In this document: one piece after another, positions 10,124-16,854 of the stretch
How the letters are laid out: every line of letters starts with the position of its first letter
Numbering within the stretch: the stretch's first letter is position 1
Assembly: GCA_934293835.1 (NCBI GenBank)
Contig: CAKQZO010000002.1
Coordinates: 1-35,559 of the forward strand
Source: an uncultured Lacticaseibacillus sp.
Lineage (GTDB): Bacteria > Bacillota > Bacilli > Lactobacillales > Lactobacillaceae
Direction: 5' to 3'
Length of the DNA: 35,559 nt
Notes under the pieces: model-generated
Database searches by the model: none
Seen by the model: only the letters and a program-made list of their open reading frames with translations
What the model was told of the DNA's origin: nothing
Program-made: the position numbers and the translations under genes

Positions 10124-10303
10124 TTAGTGCTCACTCAGTACTTTTTTCATCTTCCGGTCAAAATCATGCCGTGACATCATCACAATATGGCCACACCCGG
10201 TGCAGCGAATCTTGATATCCATCCCCATGCGAATGATTTCCCAGTCGTTGACACCGCAAGCATGCGGCTTCTTCATGAGGACATGATCGTGTAAAGCGTA
10301 CAT
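10124..10303 (-). CDS. DUF951 family small protein
   Basis: A 59-residue protein beginning MYALHDHVLMKKPHACG. It has a C-x2-C pair in RCTGCGH plus the cysteine in HACG, likely a small zinc- or nucleic-acid-binding fold. This matches DUF951, regularly found between parB and ychF in Firmicutes, with unknown function. The ATG at 10303 follows a perfect AAAGGAGG. It lies 42 bp before ychF. Two structured repeats separate it from parB. Confidence 0.9.
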   Translation of the reverse strand: MYALHDHVLMKKPHACGVNDWEIIRMGMDIKIRCTGCGHIVMMSRHDFDRKMKKVLSEH

Positions 10304-10318
10304 GAAAGGGCCTCCTTT

Positions 10319-10434
10319 GTCGAGCTGTGCTGAGCAATGCTGGGCTGTCTAAGGCAAGGCGCCTTCGTGCTGCTTCGCATCACTGTGGCACCTTGCCTTA
10401 GACTCCCAGCTAAAGTCGCTCAGCTCCGCTCTTA
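10319..10434 (-). repeat. Structured repeat element, copy F
   Basis: Read on the minus strand it begins GAGC-GGA-GCTGAGC and ends GCTCAGC-ACA-GCTCGAC. The 7-bp stem GCTGAGC/GCTCAGC is closed by a 3x3 internal loop and an outer GAGC/GCTC helix. The inner stem (CTGGGAGTCTAAG against CTTAGACAGCCCAG) matches copies E and H. The element ends about 16 bases before the DUF951 start, so it lies in that gene's 5' region. Confidence 0.8.
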
Positions 10435-10440
10435 GTCTTT

Positions 10441-10557
10441 GTCGAGTTGCGTGTCGCATTACGCTAGGCCTAACGGCACCTTGGACTGCGCAAACAAGTT
10501 TGCTCCGTCCAAGGCACACGTTACGCTACGCGCAAAACCGCGCCACTCCACTCTCAG
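10441..10557 (-). repeat. Structured repeat element, copy G
   Basis: On the minus strand it starts GAGT-GGA-GTGGCGC and ends GCGACAC-GCA-ACTCGAC; here the outer helix is GAGT/ACTC, a compensatory change from GAGC/GCTC. The apex reads CCTTGGAC-GGA, then GCAAAC-TT-GTTTGC, then GCA-GTCCAAGG. Its first bases overlap the TGA of parB (10,554-10,556), so the element abuts the end of that gene. Confidence 0.8.
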
Positions 10558-11423
10558 TCTAAGTTAACGTCAAGCAATGCGAGAATCCGATTCAGGTCGT
10601 TGGGGTCGGTGAAGTCGATCTCGATCTTCCCCTTACCCTTTTGACTCTGGGCAATGTTGACCTTGGTGCCGAAGCGATCACCGAGCTGATTCTCACTGGC
10701 CCGCAAGTATGGTGACTTGGTTGCCGGTTTACGCTTCGGCTTGGCCGCTCCAGCATTGAGCTCTGCGATTAGATGCTCGAGCTGGCGCACCGTCAGGCCT
10801 TCGGCGACAACGCGCTTGGCCACTGCCGGGATCTTCGTCTTGTCCTTAAGACTCAGCAGCGTCCGCGCCTGTCCCATCGACAGCTGTTGCTCGTTGAGCA
10901 TCCGCTTAACGCCAGCCGGCAGCGTCAACAGGCGCAGGTAGTTGGCGATATACGGGCGACTCTTGCCCAGACGCTTGGAGACTTCGGCCTGCGTGAGTGA
11001 CAGCTTCTTGATCAGCGTATCATACGCCTGCGCCTCATCCAGCGGGGTCAGATCTTCACGCTGGAGATTCTCAAGCACCGCGACCTCCATCATCGCCGGA
11101 TCGTCGAACGTCCGCACGATTGCCGGAATCGAGTCTTTCCCGGCGAGCTTCGACGCCCGAAAACGCCGCTCACCGGTAATGATCTCATAACCCGAAACAC
11201 TTTTGCGCACGATGATCGGCTGGAAGACCCCAGTGTTGCGGATCGATGCGGCCAGCTCTTCAAGCGCTGCCTCGTCAAATAACTTGCGCGGTTGATACGG
11301 ATTCGGCCGAATGTCGGCCAGCGGCAACTCCACGACTTCACTCAGGTTGGGGTCTGGGCTTTCGAATTCCTTAAAAATGGCATCGATGCCGCGCCCCAAG
11401 CCTTTGTTGTTCTTATTCACCAT
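10554..11423 (-). CDS. parB: Chromosome-partitioning protein ParB (Spo0J family)
   Basis: A 289-residue centromere-binding CTPase that loads at parS and spreads as a clamp. The N-terminal CTP-binding domain carries GERRFRA at 84-90, the central helix-turn-helix spans about 144-165, and the C-terminal dimerisation domain (about 240-289) ends in LNRILALLDV. Its start overlaps the end of parA by 11 bp, so the two are translationally linked, with AGGAGG inside parA. It sits with parA, noc and rsmG in the usual origin-proximal cluster. Confidence 0.95.
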   Translation of the reverse strand: MVNKNNKGLGRGIDAIFKEFESPDPNLSEVVELPLADIRPNPYQPRKLFDEAALEELAASIRNTGVFQPIIVRKSVSGYEIITGERRFRASKLAGKDSIPAIVRTFDDPAMMEVAVLENLQREDLTPLDEAQAYDTLIKKLSLTQAEVSKRLGKSRPYIANYLRLLTLPAGVKRMLNEQQLSMGQARTLLSLKDKTKIPAVAKRVVAEGLTVRQLEHLIAELNAGAAKPKRKPATKSPYLRASENQLGDRFGTKVNIAQSQKGKGKIEIDFTDPNDLNRILALLDVNLD

Positions 11424-12180
11424 GAGCGTTCAAGACCTCCTGTGCCAATTGCGTATAGACTTCGGTGCCTTTGGACTTCGGGTCGTAATCGACGATCGGC
11501 ATCCCGTAGCTCGGTGCTTCCGCCAACCGGGTGATGCGGGGAATGATCGTTTCGTAGACCTTGTCGCCAAAATACTTGCGCACTTCATCGATCACCTGCG
11601 CGCCAAGGTTGGTGCGGCGATCATACATCGTCAACAACACCCCTTCGATGCTCAGCGTCGGGTTAAAATGCTTCTGTACCAGACGCACCGTATTCAACAG
11701 CTGGCTCAACCCTTCCAGTGCATAGTATTCGCTTTGCACCGGAATCAGGATCGAATGCGCCGCAGTGAAGGCGTTGATCGACAGCTGGCCGAGTGACGGT
11801 GGGCAATCGATCAAGATGTAATCATAATCGTTCTCCACCGCCGCCAGCCCCAGCTTCAGGCGCATCTCGCGCGCCATCTGACTGGTCAGCTCGATTTCGG
11901 CCCCAGCAAGTTGAATCGTCGCCGGTACGATCCACAAGTTATCGTGCTGCGTCTTCAACAAGGCTTCTGAAATCGGGTCTTCGTTGACCAAAACATCATA
12001 AATATCTTTGCCGACATCCGGCTTTTGAATCCCGACCCCACTCGTGGCGTTGCCTTGCGCGTCGGCATCGATGATCAACACCTTCTTGCCGGCGTTTGCG
12101 AGACACGCCCCTAAGTTGATGGTCGTGGTCGTTTTGCCCACGCCGCCTTTTTGATTGGCGACCGCAATGATATGTGCCAT
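11413..12180 (-). CDS. parA: Chromosome-partitioning ATPase ParA (Soj)
   Basis: A 255-residue Walker-type ATPase. The deviant Walker A KGGVGKTTT starts at 11, and DADAQGNAT and the Walker B-like LIDCPPSLG follow. It binds DNA non-specifically when ATP-bound and works with ParB in origin segregation and control of DnaA. It is 41 bp after noc on the same strand and overlaps parB. Confidence 0.96.
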   Translation of the reverse strand: MAHIIAVANQKGGVGKTTTTINLGACLANAGKKVLIIDADAQGNATSGVGIQKPDVGKDIYDVLVNEDPISEALLKTQHDNLWIVPATIQLAGAEIELTSQMAREMRLKLGLAAVENDYDYILIDCPPSLGQLSINAFTAAHSILIPVQSEYYALEGLSQLLNTVRLVQKHFNPTLSIEGVLLTMYDRRTNLGAQVIDEVRKYFGDKVYETIIPRITRLAEAPSYGMPIVDYDPKSKGTEVYTQLAQEVLNAHGE

Positions 12181-12221
12181 TACTTCTCTCCTTTGATCGA
12201 ATCTAATCCGCGCAAAAACGG

Positions 12222-13088
12222 CTACTTGGCCTGCTTCGGAATCTCGATGACGATCCGGTAAACATCGTCAGCCTCTTCTTCGTGCATCGCCACTTGCATC
12301 CCTGCGTCTTCGATCAGGTGCACCGATTTCTTCAATGTGTTCACCGCCATGCGCGCGTCGTGACTCTGGATGGTTCGACGCTTCGGCTTAGTCTTCGTGG
12401 GCTTTGCCTTAGTGACTTGCGGCTCGGCCTCGGGCGTCGCCACCAATTCTGGATGCAACACGGCCTCGACCTCGACTTGGGTCTCTTTGACCGTCAGCCC
12501 GTCGTTGAGGATCTGGTGCACCAGCAGCTGTTGGTGATAGTCATCGACACGCAGAAGCTCGCGCCCGTGACGCTCGGTAATTTCGCCGTTCATGATCGCC
12601 TGTTGCACCGGCTCCGACAGCTTCAACAGCCGCAACTTGTTAGCGACGAACGACTGACTTTTTCCCAGTTGGCTCGCCAGCTGCGCCTGGGTGAGGTGAT
12701 TGAGCTCCATCAAAGCGGTGTAGGCCTGAGCCTCTTCGATCGCCGACAAGCCTTCGCGCTGCAGGTTTTCGATCAGCGCCATGGCCGCCGACTCTTCATC
12801 GCTCATCTTCTGCACGATCGCAGGCGCCTTGGCCATGTGCAGGTGCTGCATCGCCCGGTAGCGCCGCTCGCCGGCAATGATCTCGTAGCGCTGCGCCGCA
12901 TATTCACGCAGAATGATCGGCTGCAACAGGCCGTGTTCTTGGATTGTCTCGGCCAATTCGGTGATCGCCTGTTCCGTGAACACCTTCCGCGGCTGGAAGC
13001 GATTCGGGACGATCTGATCGAGCGGAATCTCCTGCACACTCAATCCAGGCGTGAGGTCTTTTTTTCTTCCAAAAAATGGTAGCGCCAT
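12222..13088 (-). CDS. noc: Nucleoid occlusion protein Noc
   Basis: A 288-residue ParB paralogue that blocks division over the nucleoid. It starts with the short amphipathic membrane-binding sequence MALPFFGRKK. GERRYRA is at 73-79 and the HTH at about 133-154. Position between rsmG and parA, and the N-terminal helix, distinguish Noc from ParB. A basic linker (about 225-240, rich in K, T and P) precedes the C-terminal domain. Only 1 bp separates it from the rsmG stop, so the two are co-transcribed. Confidence 0.93.
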   Translation of the reverse strand: MALPFFGRKKDLTPGLSVQEIPLDQIVPNRFQPRKVFTEQAITELAETIQEHGLLQPIILREYAAQRYEIIAGERRYRAMQHLHMAKAPAIVQKMSDEESAAMALIENLQREGLSAIEEAQAYTALMELNHLTQAQLASQLGKSQSFVANKLRLLKLSEPVQQAIMNGEITERHGRELLRVDDYHQQLLVHQILNDGLTVKETQVEVEAVLHPELVATPEAEPQVTKAKPTKTKPKRRTIQSHDARMAVNTLKKSVHLIEDAGMQVAMHEEEADDVYRIVIEIPKQAK

Positions 13089-13089
13089 C

Positions 13090-13821
13090 TTATTTGCCTC
13101 CCAGTGGTAACTTGCTTGGGGTCCCCGGCTTGCGCGGATACTTCTTCGGGGTCGGCTTATTCTTCGTGATCACAACTAGGCTGCGATGCCCACCGTCTTC
13201 TGGTAGCTCCAGCTCAACGACGCGCGTGATCTCGCCACCCAAGATCGCCACCGCGTCTTTGGCCGCGGCTAGCTCGGCATCAGCGGCCGCCGCCTTCATC
13301 GCGACAAACACCCCGCCGACTTTAGTCAACGGCAAGCACAATTCCGCCAACACGTTCAGAGGCGCCACTGCGCGGGCGGTCACCACATCGAACGCTTCGC
13401 GCTGAGGGGCGTTCTTCCCCCCAAAAGTCTCCGCCCGATCGTGATACAGATGCACATCCGCAAGCCCGAGCTTCGTACTGAGGCGTTCGAGAAAGCCGAT
13501 GCGCTTGTTCAGCGAGTCGACGATCGCCACCGTCAACTGCGGTAGCGCAATTTTGACCGGCATCGACGGGAACCCCGCCCCGGCCCCCACATCACACAAA
13601 CTCAGCGCCTGCGTCTTCAACTCTGGCAATGCCGAAACCAGCGTTAGCGAATCATAGAAATGCTTCAAATACACCCCGGGTTCGTCGGTGATGCCGGTGA
13701 GATTCATTTTCTGATTTTCGGCGACTAAGTAATCGTAATAGGCCGCGTACTGCGTCAGTTGACTGGCCGTGTGGGGCAAGCCCAGCTCGGCCAACGCTGA
13801 AGCGAATGTTTCACGGTTCAT
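13090..13821 (-). CDS. rsmG: 16S rRNA (guanine-N7)-methyltransferase RsmG
   Basis: A 243-residue SAM-dependent enzyme that methylates G527 (E. coli numbering) of 16S rRNA. The SAM-binding loop DVGAGAGFPS is at 77-86, the N-terminal helical part contains QKMNLTGI, and TARAVAPL follows. The tail after about 215 is lysine- and proline-rich. The ATG at 13,821 follows AAGGGATGG. It leads the rsmG-noc-parA-parB cluster. Confidence 0.95.
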   Translation of the reverse strand: MNRETFASALAELGLPHTASQLTQYAAYYDYLVAENQKMNLTGITDEPGVYLKHFYDSLTLVSALPELKTQALSLCDVGAGAGFPSMPVKIALPQLTVAIVDSLNKRIGFLERLSTKLGLADVHLYHDRAETFGGKNAPQREAFDVVTARAVAPLNVLAELCLPLTKVGGVFVAMKAAAADAELAAAKDAVAILGGEITRVVELELPEDGGHRSLVVITKNKPTPKKYPRKPGTPSKLPLGGK

Positions 13822-13899
13822 GAGTTACACCATCCCTTTGTGGCATCCGGTTTAAGCGCGAATAGAGGAACTTGTTCTCCGCGTTTCACGTCATGTTCT

Positions 13900-13929
13900 A
13901 GTTTAACGTAATTATCAGGCAACAACAAC
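13900..13929 (-). promoter_or_regulatory. Candidate rsmG promoter
   Basis: The minus strand has TTGTTG (13929-13924), an 18-bp spacer and TAAACT (13905-13900), about 80 bases before the start codon. The match is moderate. Confidence 0.45.
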
Positions 13930-13953
13930 CGTCCGTCGGCAACTGTCACCAGC

Positions 13954-13969
13954 GTTTCACATGAAACAG
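13954..13969. promoter_or_regulatory. parS-like ParB-binding site
   Basis: CGTTTCACATGAAACA matches the conserved bacterial parS palindrome TGTTTCACGTGAAACA at 14 of 16 positions. It lies upstream of rsmG, about 2.5 kb from parB, where parS sites are commonly found. A half-site with the same left arm lies at 13,882-13,891. Confidence 0.7.
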
Positions 13970-13985
13970 ACACCCCGCACTTTAC

Positions 13986-14014
13986 TTTTATTTACTTGCA
14001 AATTATGCTATTAT
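13986..14014 (+). promoter_or_regulatory. Promoter in front of the repeat array
   Basis: TTTTAT (13986-13991), a 17-bp spacer and the extended -10 TGC-TATTAT (14006-14014). Transcription would begin at about 14,021, exactly where the first structured repeat starts, and would read through all five copies toward gatD. Confidence 0.6.
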
Positions 14015-14022
14015 TCCGGTAA

Positions 14023-14140
14023 CCAGAGCGAAGTGGCGCGCACTTAGGTGGGAGGATAAGATGGCCTGGGCTCGTGCTGGCACAGCCAGTGCGTGACTGG
14101 GACAACTTATCCAGCCCACCGTTGCGCCACGCAGCTCGAC
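14023..14140 (+). repeat. Structured repeat element, copy A
   Basis: It starts CCAGAGC-GAA-GTGGCGC and ends GCGCCAC-GCA-GCTCGAC. Nested inside are GGTGGG/CCCACC, GGATAAG/CTTATCC and an apical GTGCTGGC/GCCAGTGC hairpin. A near-identical inverted copy (J) lies at 17,001-17,118. Confidence 0.85.
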
Positions 14141-14148
14141 GAAGAAAC

Positions 14149-14264
14149 CCAGAGTGAAGCTGAGCGTATGCAGGCGTAGCGTAACGCGTGCTAATGACGG
14201 AGCGAACTTGTTCGCGCAGATATTAGTGCCGTTAGGCCTAGCCTGTTGCTCAGCGCAGCTCGAC
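14149..14264 (+). repeat. Structured repeat element, copy B
   Basis: Outer stem GCTGAGC/GCTCAGC lies inside GAGT-GAA and GCA-GCTC. A middle helix ending TAACG/CGTTA is interrupted by a GTA/CTA loop. The apex has GGA, then GCGAAC-TT-GTTCGC, then GCA, flanked by CTAAT/ATTAG. Confidence 0.85.
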
Positions 14265-14269
14265 GGAAA

Positions 14270-14388
14270 CCAGAGCGAAGCAAGGCCGCACTTAGAGCGT
14301 AGTATAGGGCGTACAATTGCTGGAGCGAATTTATTCGCGCAGGTAATTGTGCCACTATACCTAGCTCGTTGGCCTTGCGCAGCTCGAC
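14270..14388 (+). repeat. Structured repeat element, copy C
   Basis: Outer stem GCAAGGCC/GGCCTTGC with the GAA/GCA loop. The middle helix is GTATAG/CTATAC with a GTA/CTA loop. The apex is GGA, GCGAAT-TT-ATTCGC, GCA flanked by CAATT/AATTG. Relative to copy B the apical pair C-G is changed to T-A on both arms. Confidence 0.85.
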
Positions 14389-14392
14389 GAGC

Positions 14393-14511
14393 CCAGAGCG
14401 AAGCAAGGCCGCACTTAGAGCGTAGTATAGGGCGTACAATTGCTGGAGCGAATTTATTCGCGCAGGTAATTGTGCCACTATACCTAGCTCGTTGGCCTTG
14501 CGTAGCTCGAC
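14393..14511 (+). repeat. Structured repeat element, copy D
   Basis: A nearly exact tandem duplicate of copy C; the only difference I see is C to T in the 3' border (GTA in place of GCA before GCTCGAC). The two copies start 123 bp apart. Confidence 0.85.
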
Positions 14512-14515
14512 GAAC

Positions 14516-14631
14516 CCAGAGCAAAGCAAAGCGGTTTTTGCTGGGAGTCTAAGCCAGGGTGTCGCAGTGATGCGAAGCATCTTGAAGGGACCACGGCTTA
14601 GACAGCCCAGCATTGCTTTGTGTAGCTTAAC
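14516..14631 (+). repeat. Structured repeat element, copy E
   Basis: Divergent border (GAGC-AAA at the 5' side, GTA-GCTTAAC at the 3' side) around stem GCAAAGC/GCTTTGT. The inner helix CTGGGAGTCTAAGCC pairs with GGCTTAGACAGCCCAG, and the apex is ATGC-GAA-GCAT. Related to copies F and H. It ends about 50 bp before gatD. Confidence 0.8.
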
Positions 14632-14641
14632 GATAACCAGC

Positions 14642-14660
14642 CGCCACGCTTACCGTGGCG
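14642..14660 (+). other. Short hairpin in the gatD leader
   Basis: CGCCACG (14642-14648) and CGTGGCG (14654-14660) form a 7-bp stem with a 5-base loop, ending about 8 bases before the gatD ribosome-binding site. It has no T-run; its role is unknown. Confidence 0.5.
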
Positions 14661-14682
14661 CTCAGAGAAAGGACGATTGCTT

Positions 14683-15354
14683 GTGGCTGAACCGATTACC
14701 ATCGCGTACCTATATGAAGACCTGATGAACACTTATGGTGACTCCGGTGATGTGAAAATCCTGCGTTACTGGCTCAACCAAGAAGGCTACGAGGTGCGAG
14801 TCGACAACATCAGCCTCGATGCCCCCTTCAACGCCGATGACTACGACTTTGTTTTCTTCGGTGGCGGCCAAGACTATGAACAAACCGTCGTCGCGCGCGA
14901 TCTCAAGCGACACAAGGCGACCCTGACGGACTATATCGAAGCCGGCAAGCCGATGCTCGCCATCTGCGGCGGCTATCAGTTGCTCGGCGCCTACTATGAA
15001 ACCAGCGAAGGCACCACGATTCCCGGCCTCGGCATTTTGCCACTGCACACCGTCTTCAAAGCCGACGCGCGCATGATCGGCGATACCGAATTCGAAACCG
15101 ACTTTGGAACCGTACGCGCTTTCGAAAACCACAGTGGCCGGACCTATTTTGACGACGCAGAGAAGCTACAACCCTTGGGCAAAATGGTTCAAGGCTATGG
15201 CAACAACCCCGAAGACGGGGTCGAAGGCATGCGCTACAAAAACACCTTCGGCAGCTACGCACACGGGCCGATCCTGCGCAACGAAGGCATTGCCAAAGGC
15301 ATTGCCAAGCTGATTGTTCAGAATCATCAACAGCGCGTCGGTCAACCGGCATAA
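14683..15354 (+). CDS. gatD: Lipid II isoglutaminyl synthase glutaminase subunit GatD
   Basis: A 223-residue class I glutamine amidotransferase that releases ammonia used by MurT to amidate the D-Glu of lipid II. The nucleophile C95 is in AICGGYQ, the histidine H194 in GSYAHGP, and the GatD-type segments FFGGGQDYEQ and FENHSGRTYF are present. GTG at 14,683 is preferred to TTG at 14,677 because AAAGGA lies nine bases before it and only three before the TTG. The usual partner gene murT is not adjacent. The 5' side is instead the five-copy repeat array and an upstream promoter. Confidence 0.9.
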   Translation: MAEPITIAYLYEDLMNTYGDSGDVKILRYWLNQEGYEVRVDNISLDAPFNADDYDFVFFGGGQDYEQTVVARDLKRHKATLTDYIEAGKPMLAICGGYQLLGAYYETSEGTTIPGLGILPLHTVFKADARMIGDTEFETDFGTVRAFENHSGRTYFDDAEKLQPLGKMVQGYGNNPEDGVEGMRYKNTFGSYAHGPILRNEGIAKGIAKLIVQNHQQRVGQPA

Positions 15355-15358
15355 CACC

Positions 15359-15398
15359 AAAAAATGGAGCTGAGCCCGCAGGCCCAACTCCATTTTAG
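15359..15398. terminator. Bidirectional rho-independent terminator
   Basis: AAAATGGAG (15361-15369) pairs with CTCCATTTT (15388-15396), with further partial pairing inside. It lies between the converging gatD and the PNPOx-like gene. Confidence 0.85.
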
Positions 15399-15399
15399 T

Positions 15400-15810
15400 T
15401 TATTCCGGATCCGCTTCGATCAAGTCACCCGCAACGCTACCGACATCTAGCTTATAGATGCGGTGCACGGTGATGACCACGGCCGCGATCGCCGCTGGCA
15501 GGTGGCGCGCTTCGGCGAACGCCTTAGCGTCGGCGTAAATCTGATCATCTGTGTGAAATTCGGCAGTGCCCTCAAACCGGAAGCCTTTGAGGGCCGGGCG
15601 ATCGACCACGGCCACGGCAGCCTTATGATTATCATTGAGGTTGTGCCATGCCTGTTTGCCGGTTTCCTCGTTGTAAATCAAGTGATGCTCATCGAGTACC
15701 CGCATCGTTCCCTTAGGCCCGACCTGGGGATTACCATTCTCATCTGCAGTCGCTAAAAAATTGAGTTGGGCGGCTACCATATCCTGCATTGTTTGCGTTA
15801 ATGTTGCCAT
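15400..15810 (-). CDS. Pyridoxamine 5'-phosphate oxidase-like flavin-binding protein
   Basis: A 136-residue single-domain split-barrel protein. Segments such as NFLATADENGNPQVGPKG and the central LKGFRFEGTAEF follow the PNPOx-like pattern that binds FMN or related cofactors. It is far shorter than true PdxH and is more like the general stress or FMN-binding relatives. The substrate is unknown. Start at 15,810. The gene ends at the terminator shared with gatD; a separate small membrane-protein gene lies just upstream. Confidence 0.8.
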   Translation of the reverse strand: MATLTQTMQDMVAAQLNFLATADENGNPQVGPKGTMRVLDEHHLIYNEETGKQAWHNLNDNHKAAVAVVDRPALKGFRFEGTAEFHTDDQIYADAKAFAEARHLPAAIAAVVITVHRIYKLDVGSVAGDLIEADPE

Positions 15811-15831
15811 TTTACCACGTCCTTTATTTTT

Positions 15832-16002
15832 TTAATGATGCCAAAAACTGACGATGAACAATGCCAGCGCTACGCCGAGGCCCAGTGCGGCGAAGCCGCC
15901 AAACACTGGATTAGGCAGTGGCGCCTGCAAAATCCACCACAGCAAACCGATTAACCCAGCCGCGAGCACAACCAGCCCACAGCGATACCACCAAATTTTC
16001 AA
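15832..16002 (-). CDS. Small two-helix membrane protein
   Basis: A 56-residue frame starting at TTG 16,002 with GAGGA a few bases upstream. It encodes two hydrophobic segments (about 8-27 and 32-52) joined by a short QAPLPNP turn. I do not recognise the family. The in-frame region further upstream is out of keeping with a protein and overlaps another gene and a truncated repeat, so the short start is preferred. The weak spacing of the ribosome-binding site keeps confidence moderate. Confidence 0.5.
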   Translation of the reverse strand: MKIWWYRCGLVVLAAGLIGLLWWILQAPLPNPVFGGFAALGLGVALALFIVSFWHH

Positions 16003-16037
16003 AGCTTCCTCTATCTTGCTCGCCTGGCACTTTCCCG

Positions 16038-16096
16038 TCGAGCGATGCAAAGTAACGCTGGGCTGTCTAAGCCAAAACCGCTTTGCTCCGCTCTCG
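16038..16096 (-). repeat. Truncated structured repeat element, copy H
   Basis: On the minus strand it keeps GAGC-GGA-GCAAAGC at the 5' side, CTTTGC-ATC-GCTCGAC at the 3' side and one arm of the inner helix (GGCTTAGACAGCCCAG). The apex and the other inner arm present in copies E and F are missing. It looks like an internal deletion of about 55 bases. It lies between the two small genes. Confidence 0.7.
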
Positions 16097-16099
16097 GAA

Positions 16100-16318
16100 T
16101 TATAAATGCGCGAGGATCGTGTATTTATCGCCGGCGGCTTCATCCACACCAGCAGCCTCATAGAACACAGCGAACTTGCCATCCTTGTCTTGCGCAACGA
16201 CCAATCCCTTGTCGGCGACATGCGCCGCTTTGTAGATCTGTGCCGAGCGTCGTGCTGCTGCATAATCATAGTCGTTGGCGATTGCATCACCGGGGTTGAA
16301 AAATACGGCCTCATCCAT
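16100..16318 (-). CDS. Conserved-looking small hypothetical protein
   Basis: A 72-residue acidic protein (starts MDEAVFFNPGDAIANDYDYA) with no membrane segment, cysteine or signal peptide. The ATG at 16,318 follows a perfect AAGGAGG, good evidence for translation. It is 25 bp downstream of the flavodoxin gene on the same strand and probably shares its transcript. I do not recognise the family. Confidence 0.7.
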   Translation of the reverse strand: MDEAVFFNPGDAIANDYDYAAARRSAQIYKAAHVADKGLVVAQDKDGKFAVFYEAAGVDEAAGDKYTILAHL

Positions 16319-16343
16319 GGCGATTCCTCCTTCGGGGTGTGCA

Positions 16344-16808
16344 CTACCCCTTCACTGACTGCACCTTCGCAACGATTGCCTTAGTGAACGCCGCGAATGC
16401 CGGCATATCAGCCTGCGTCGCGCCTTGCTCGATTTTGATCGGGCTAGCCCCTTGAATCGCGCCACTAGCAGTCAACACTGCCGCAAAGTGATCGGGCGCC
16501 GTGTTGTAGCGATCCTGACCATAGAACCGGTCGCCTGTGCCAGCAATGCCAAACACTAACGGCTTCTGGGTGAAGTCGAGCTGCTTGAGGTCTTCATAAA
16601 AGTCCTGCGTCTCTTCCGGAATCACCCCACCAGACCACGTATAGGTCGATAAGATCACGACATCATAGTCCAAAAGTTTGGCCGCATCGGTCTGTTGCAT
16701 TTCTCCCAACGTCACCGTTGCTTTGGCATGTTCGAAGAATTGCACCAAGATCCGGGCCATGCCCTTCGCGTTACCTGTGATCGATGCGTATAAAACCAAT
16801 ACTTTCAT
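16344..16808 (-). CDS. Flavodoxin
   Basis: A 154-residue FMN-binding electron carrier. The phosphate-binding loop YASITGNAKGMA (8-19) is canonical. STYTWSGGVIPEE around 55-66 and GIAGTGDRFYG around 87-97 correspond to the two isoalloxazine-binding loops. Its redox partner is not evident here. An extended -10 (TGGTATAAT, 16834-16829) precedes it. The small hypothetical gene follows closely. Confidence 0.92.
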   Translation of the reverse strand: MKVLVLYASITGNAKGMARILVQFFEHAKATVTLGEMQQTDAAKLLDYDVVILSTYTWSGGVIPEETQDFYEDLKQLDFTQKPLVFGIAGTGDRFYGQDRYNTAPDHFAAVLTASGAIQGASPIKIEQGATQADMPAFAAFTKAIVAKVQSVKG

Positions 16809-16828
16809 GTGCGTTCACCTCTGGCTTT

Positions 16829-16834
16829 ATTATA
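16829..16834 (-). promoter_or_regulatory. Promoter (-10) of the flavodoxin gene
   Basis: TGGTATAAT on the minus strand about 21 bases before the start codon. The -35 region is weak. Confidence 0.6.
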
Positions 16835-16854
16835 CCATGATGGCGCTTTAGAGA

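Noticed and set aside
13882..13897. Second parS site
   Set aside because: Only the left half (GTTTCACGT) matches; the right half is lost.
14003..14613. Overlapping open frames of 130-170 codons on both strands in the array
   Set aside because: They run through the tandem hairpin repeats in several frames, repeat their own sequence with the duplicated units, and have no ribosome-binding site. Repeat periodicity and lack of stop codons explain them.
14023..14631. CRISPR array or integron cassette array
   Set aside because: Units are about 118 bases and mostly self-complementary, with no constant 25-40 base repeat, no unique spacers, no cas genes, no integrase and no coding cassettes between sites.
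15832..16344. A 170-residue reading frame
   Set aside because: Its N-terminal two thirds are an out-of-frame reading of the 72-residue gene and of truncated repeat H. Only the last 56 codons look like a protein.
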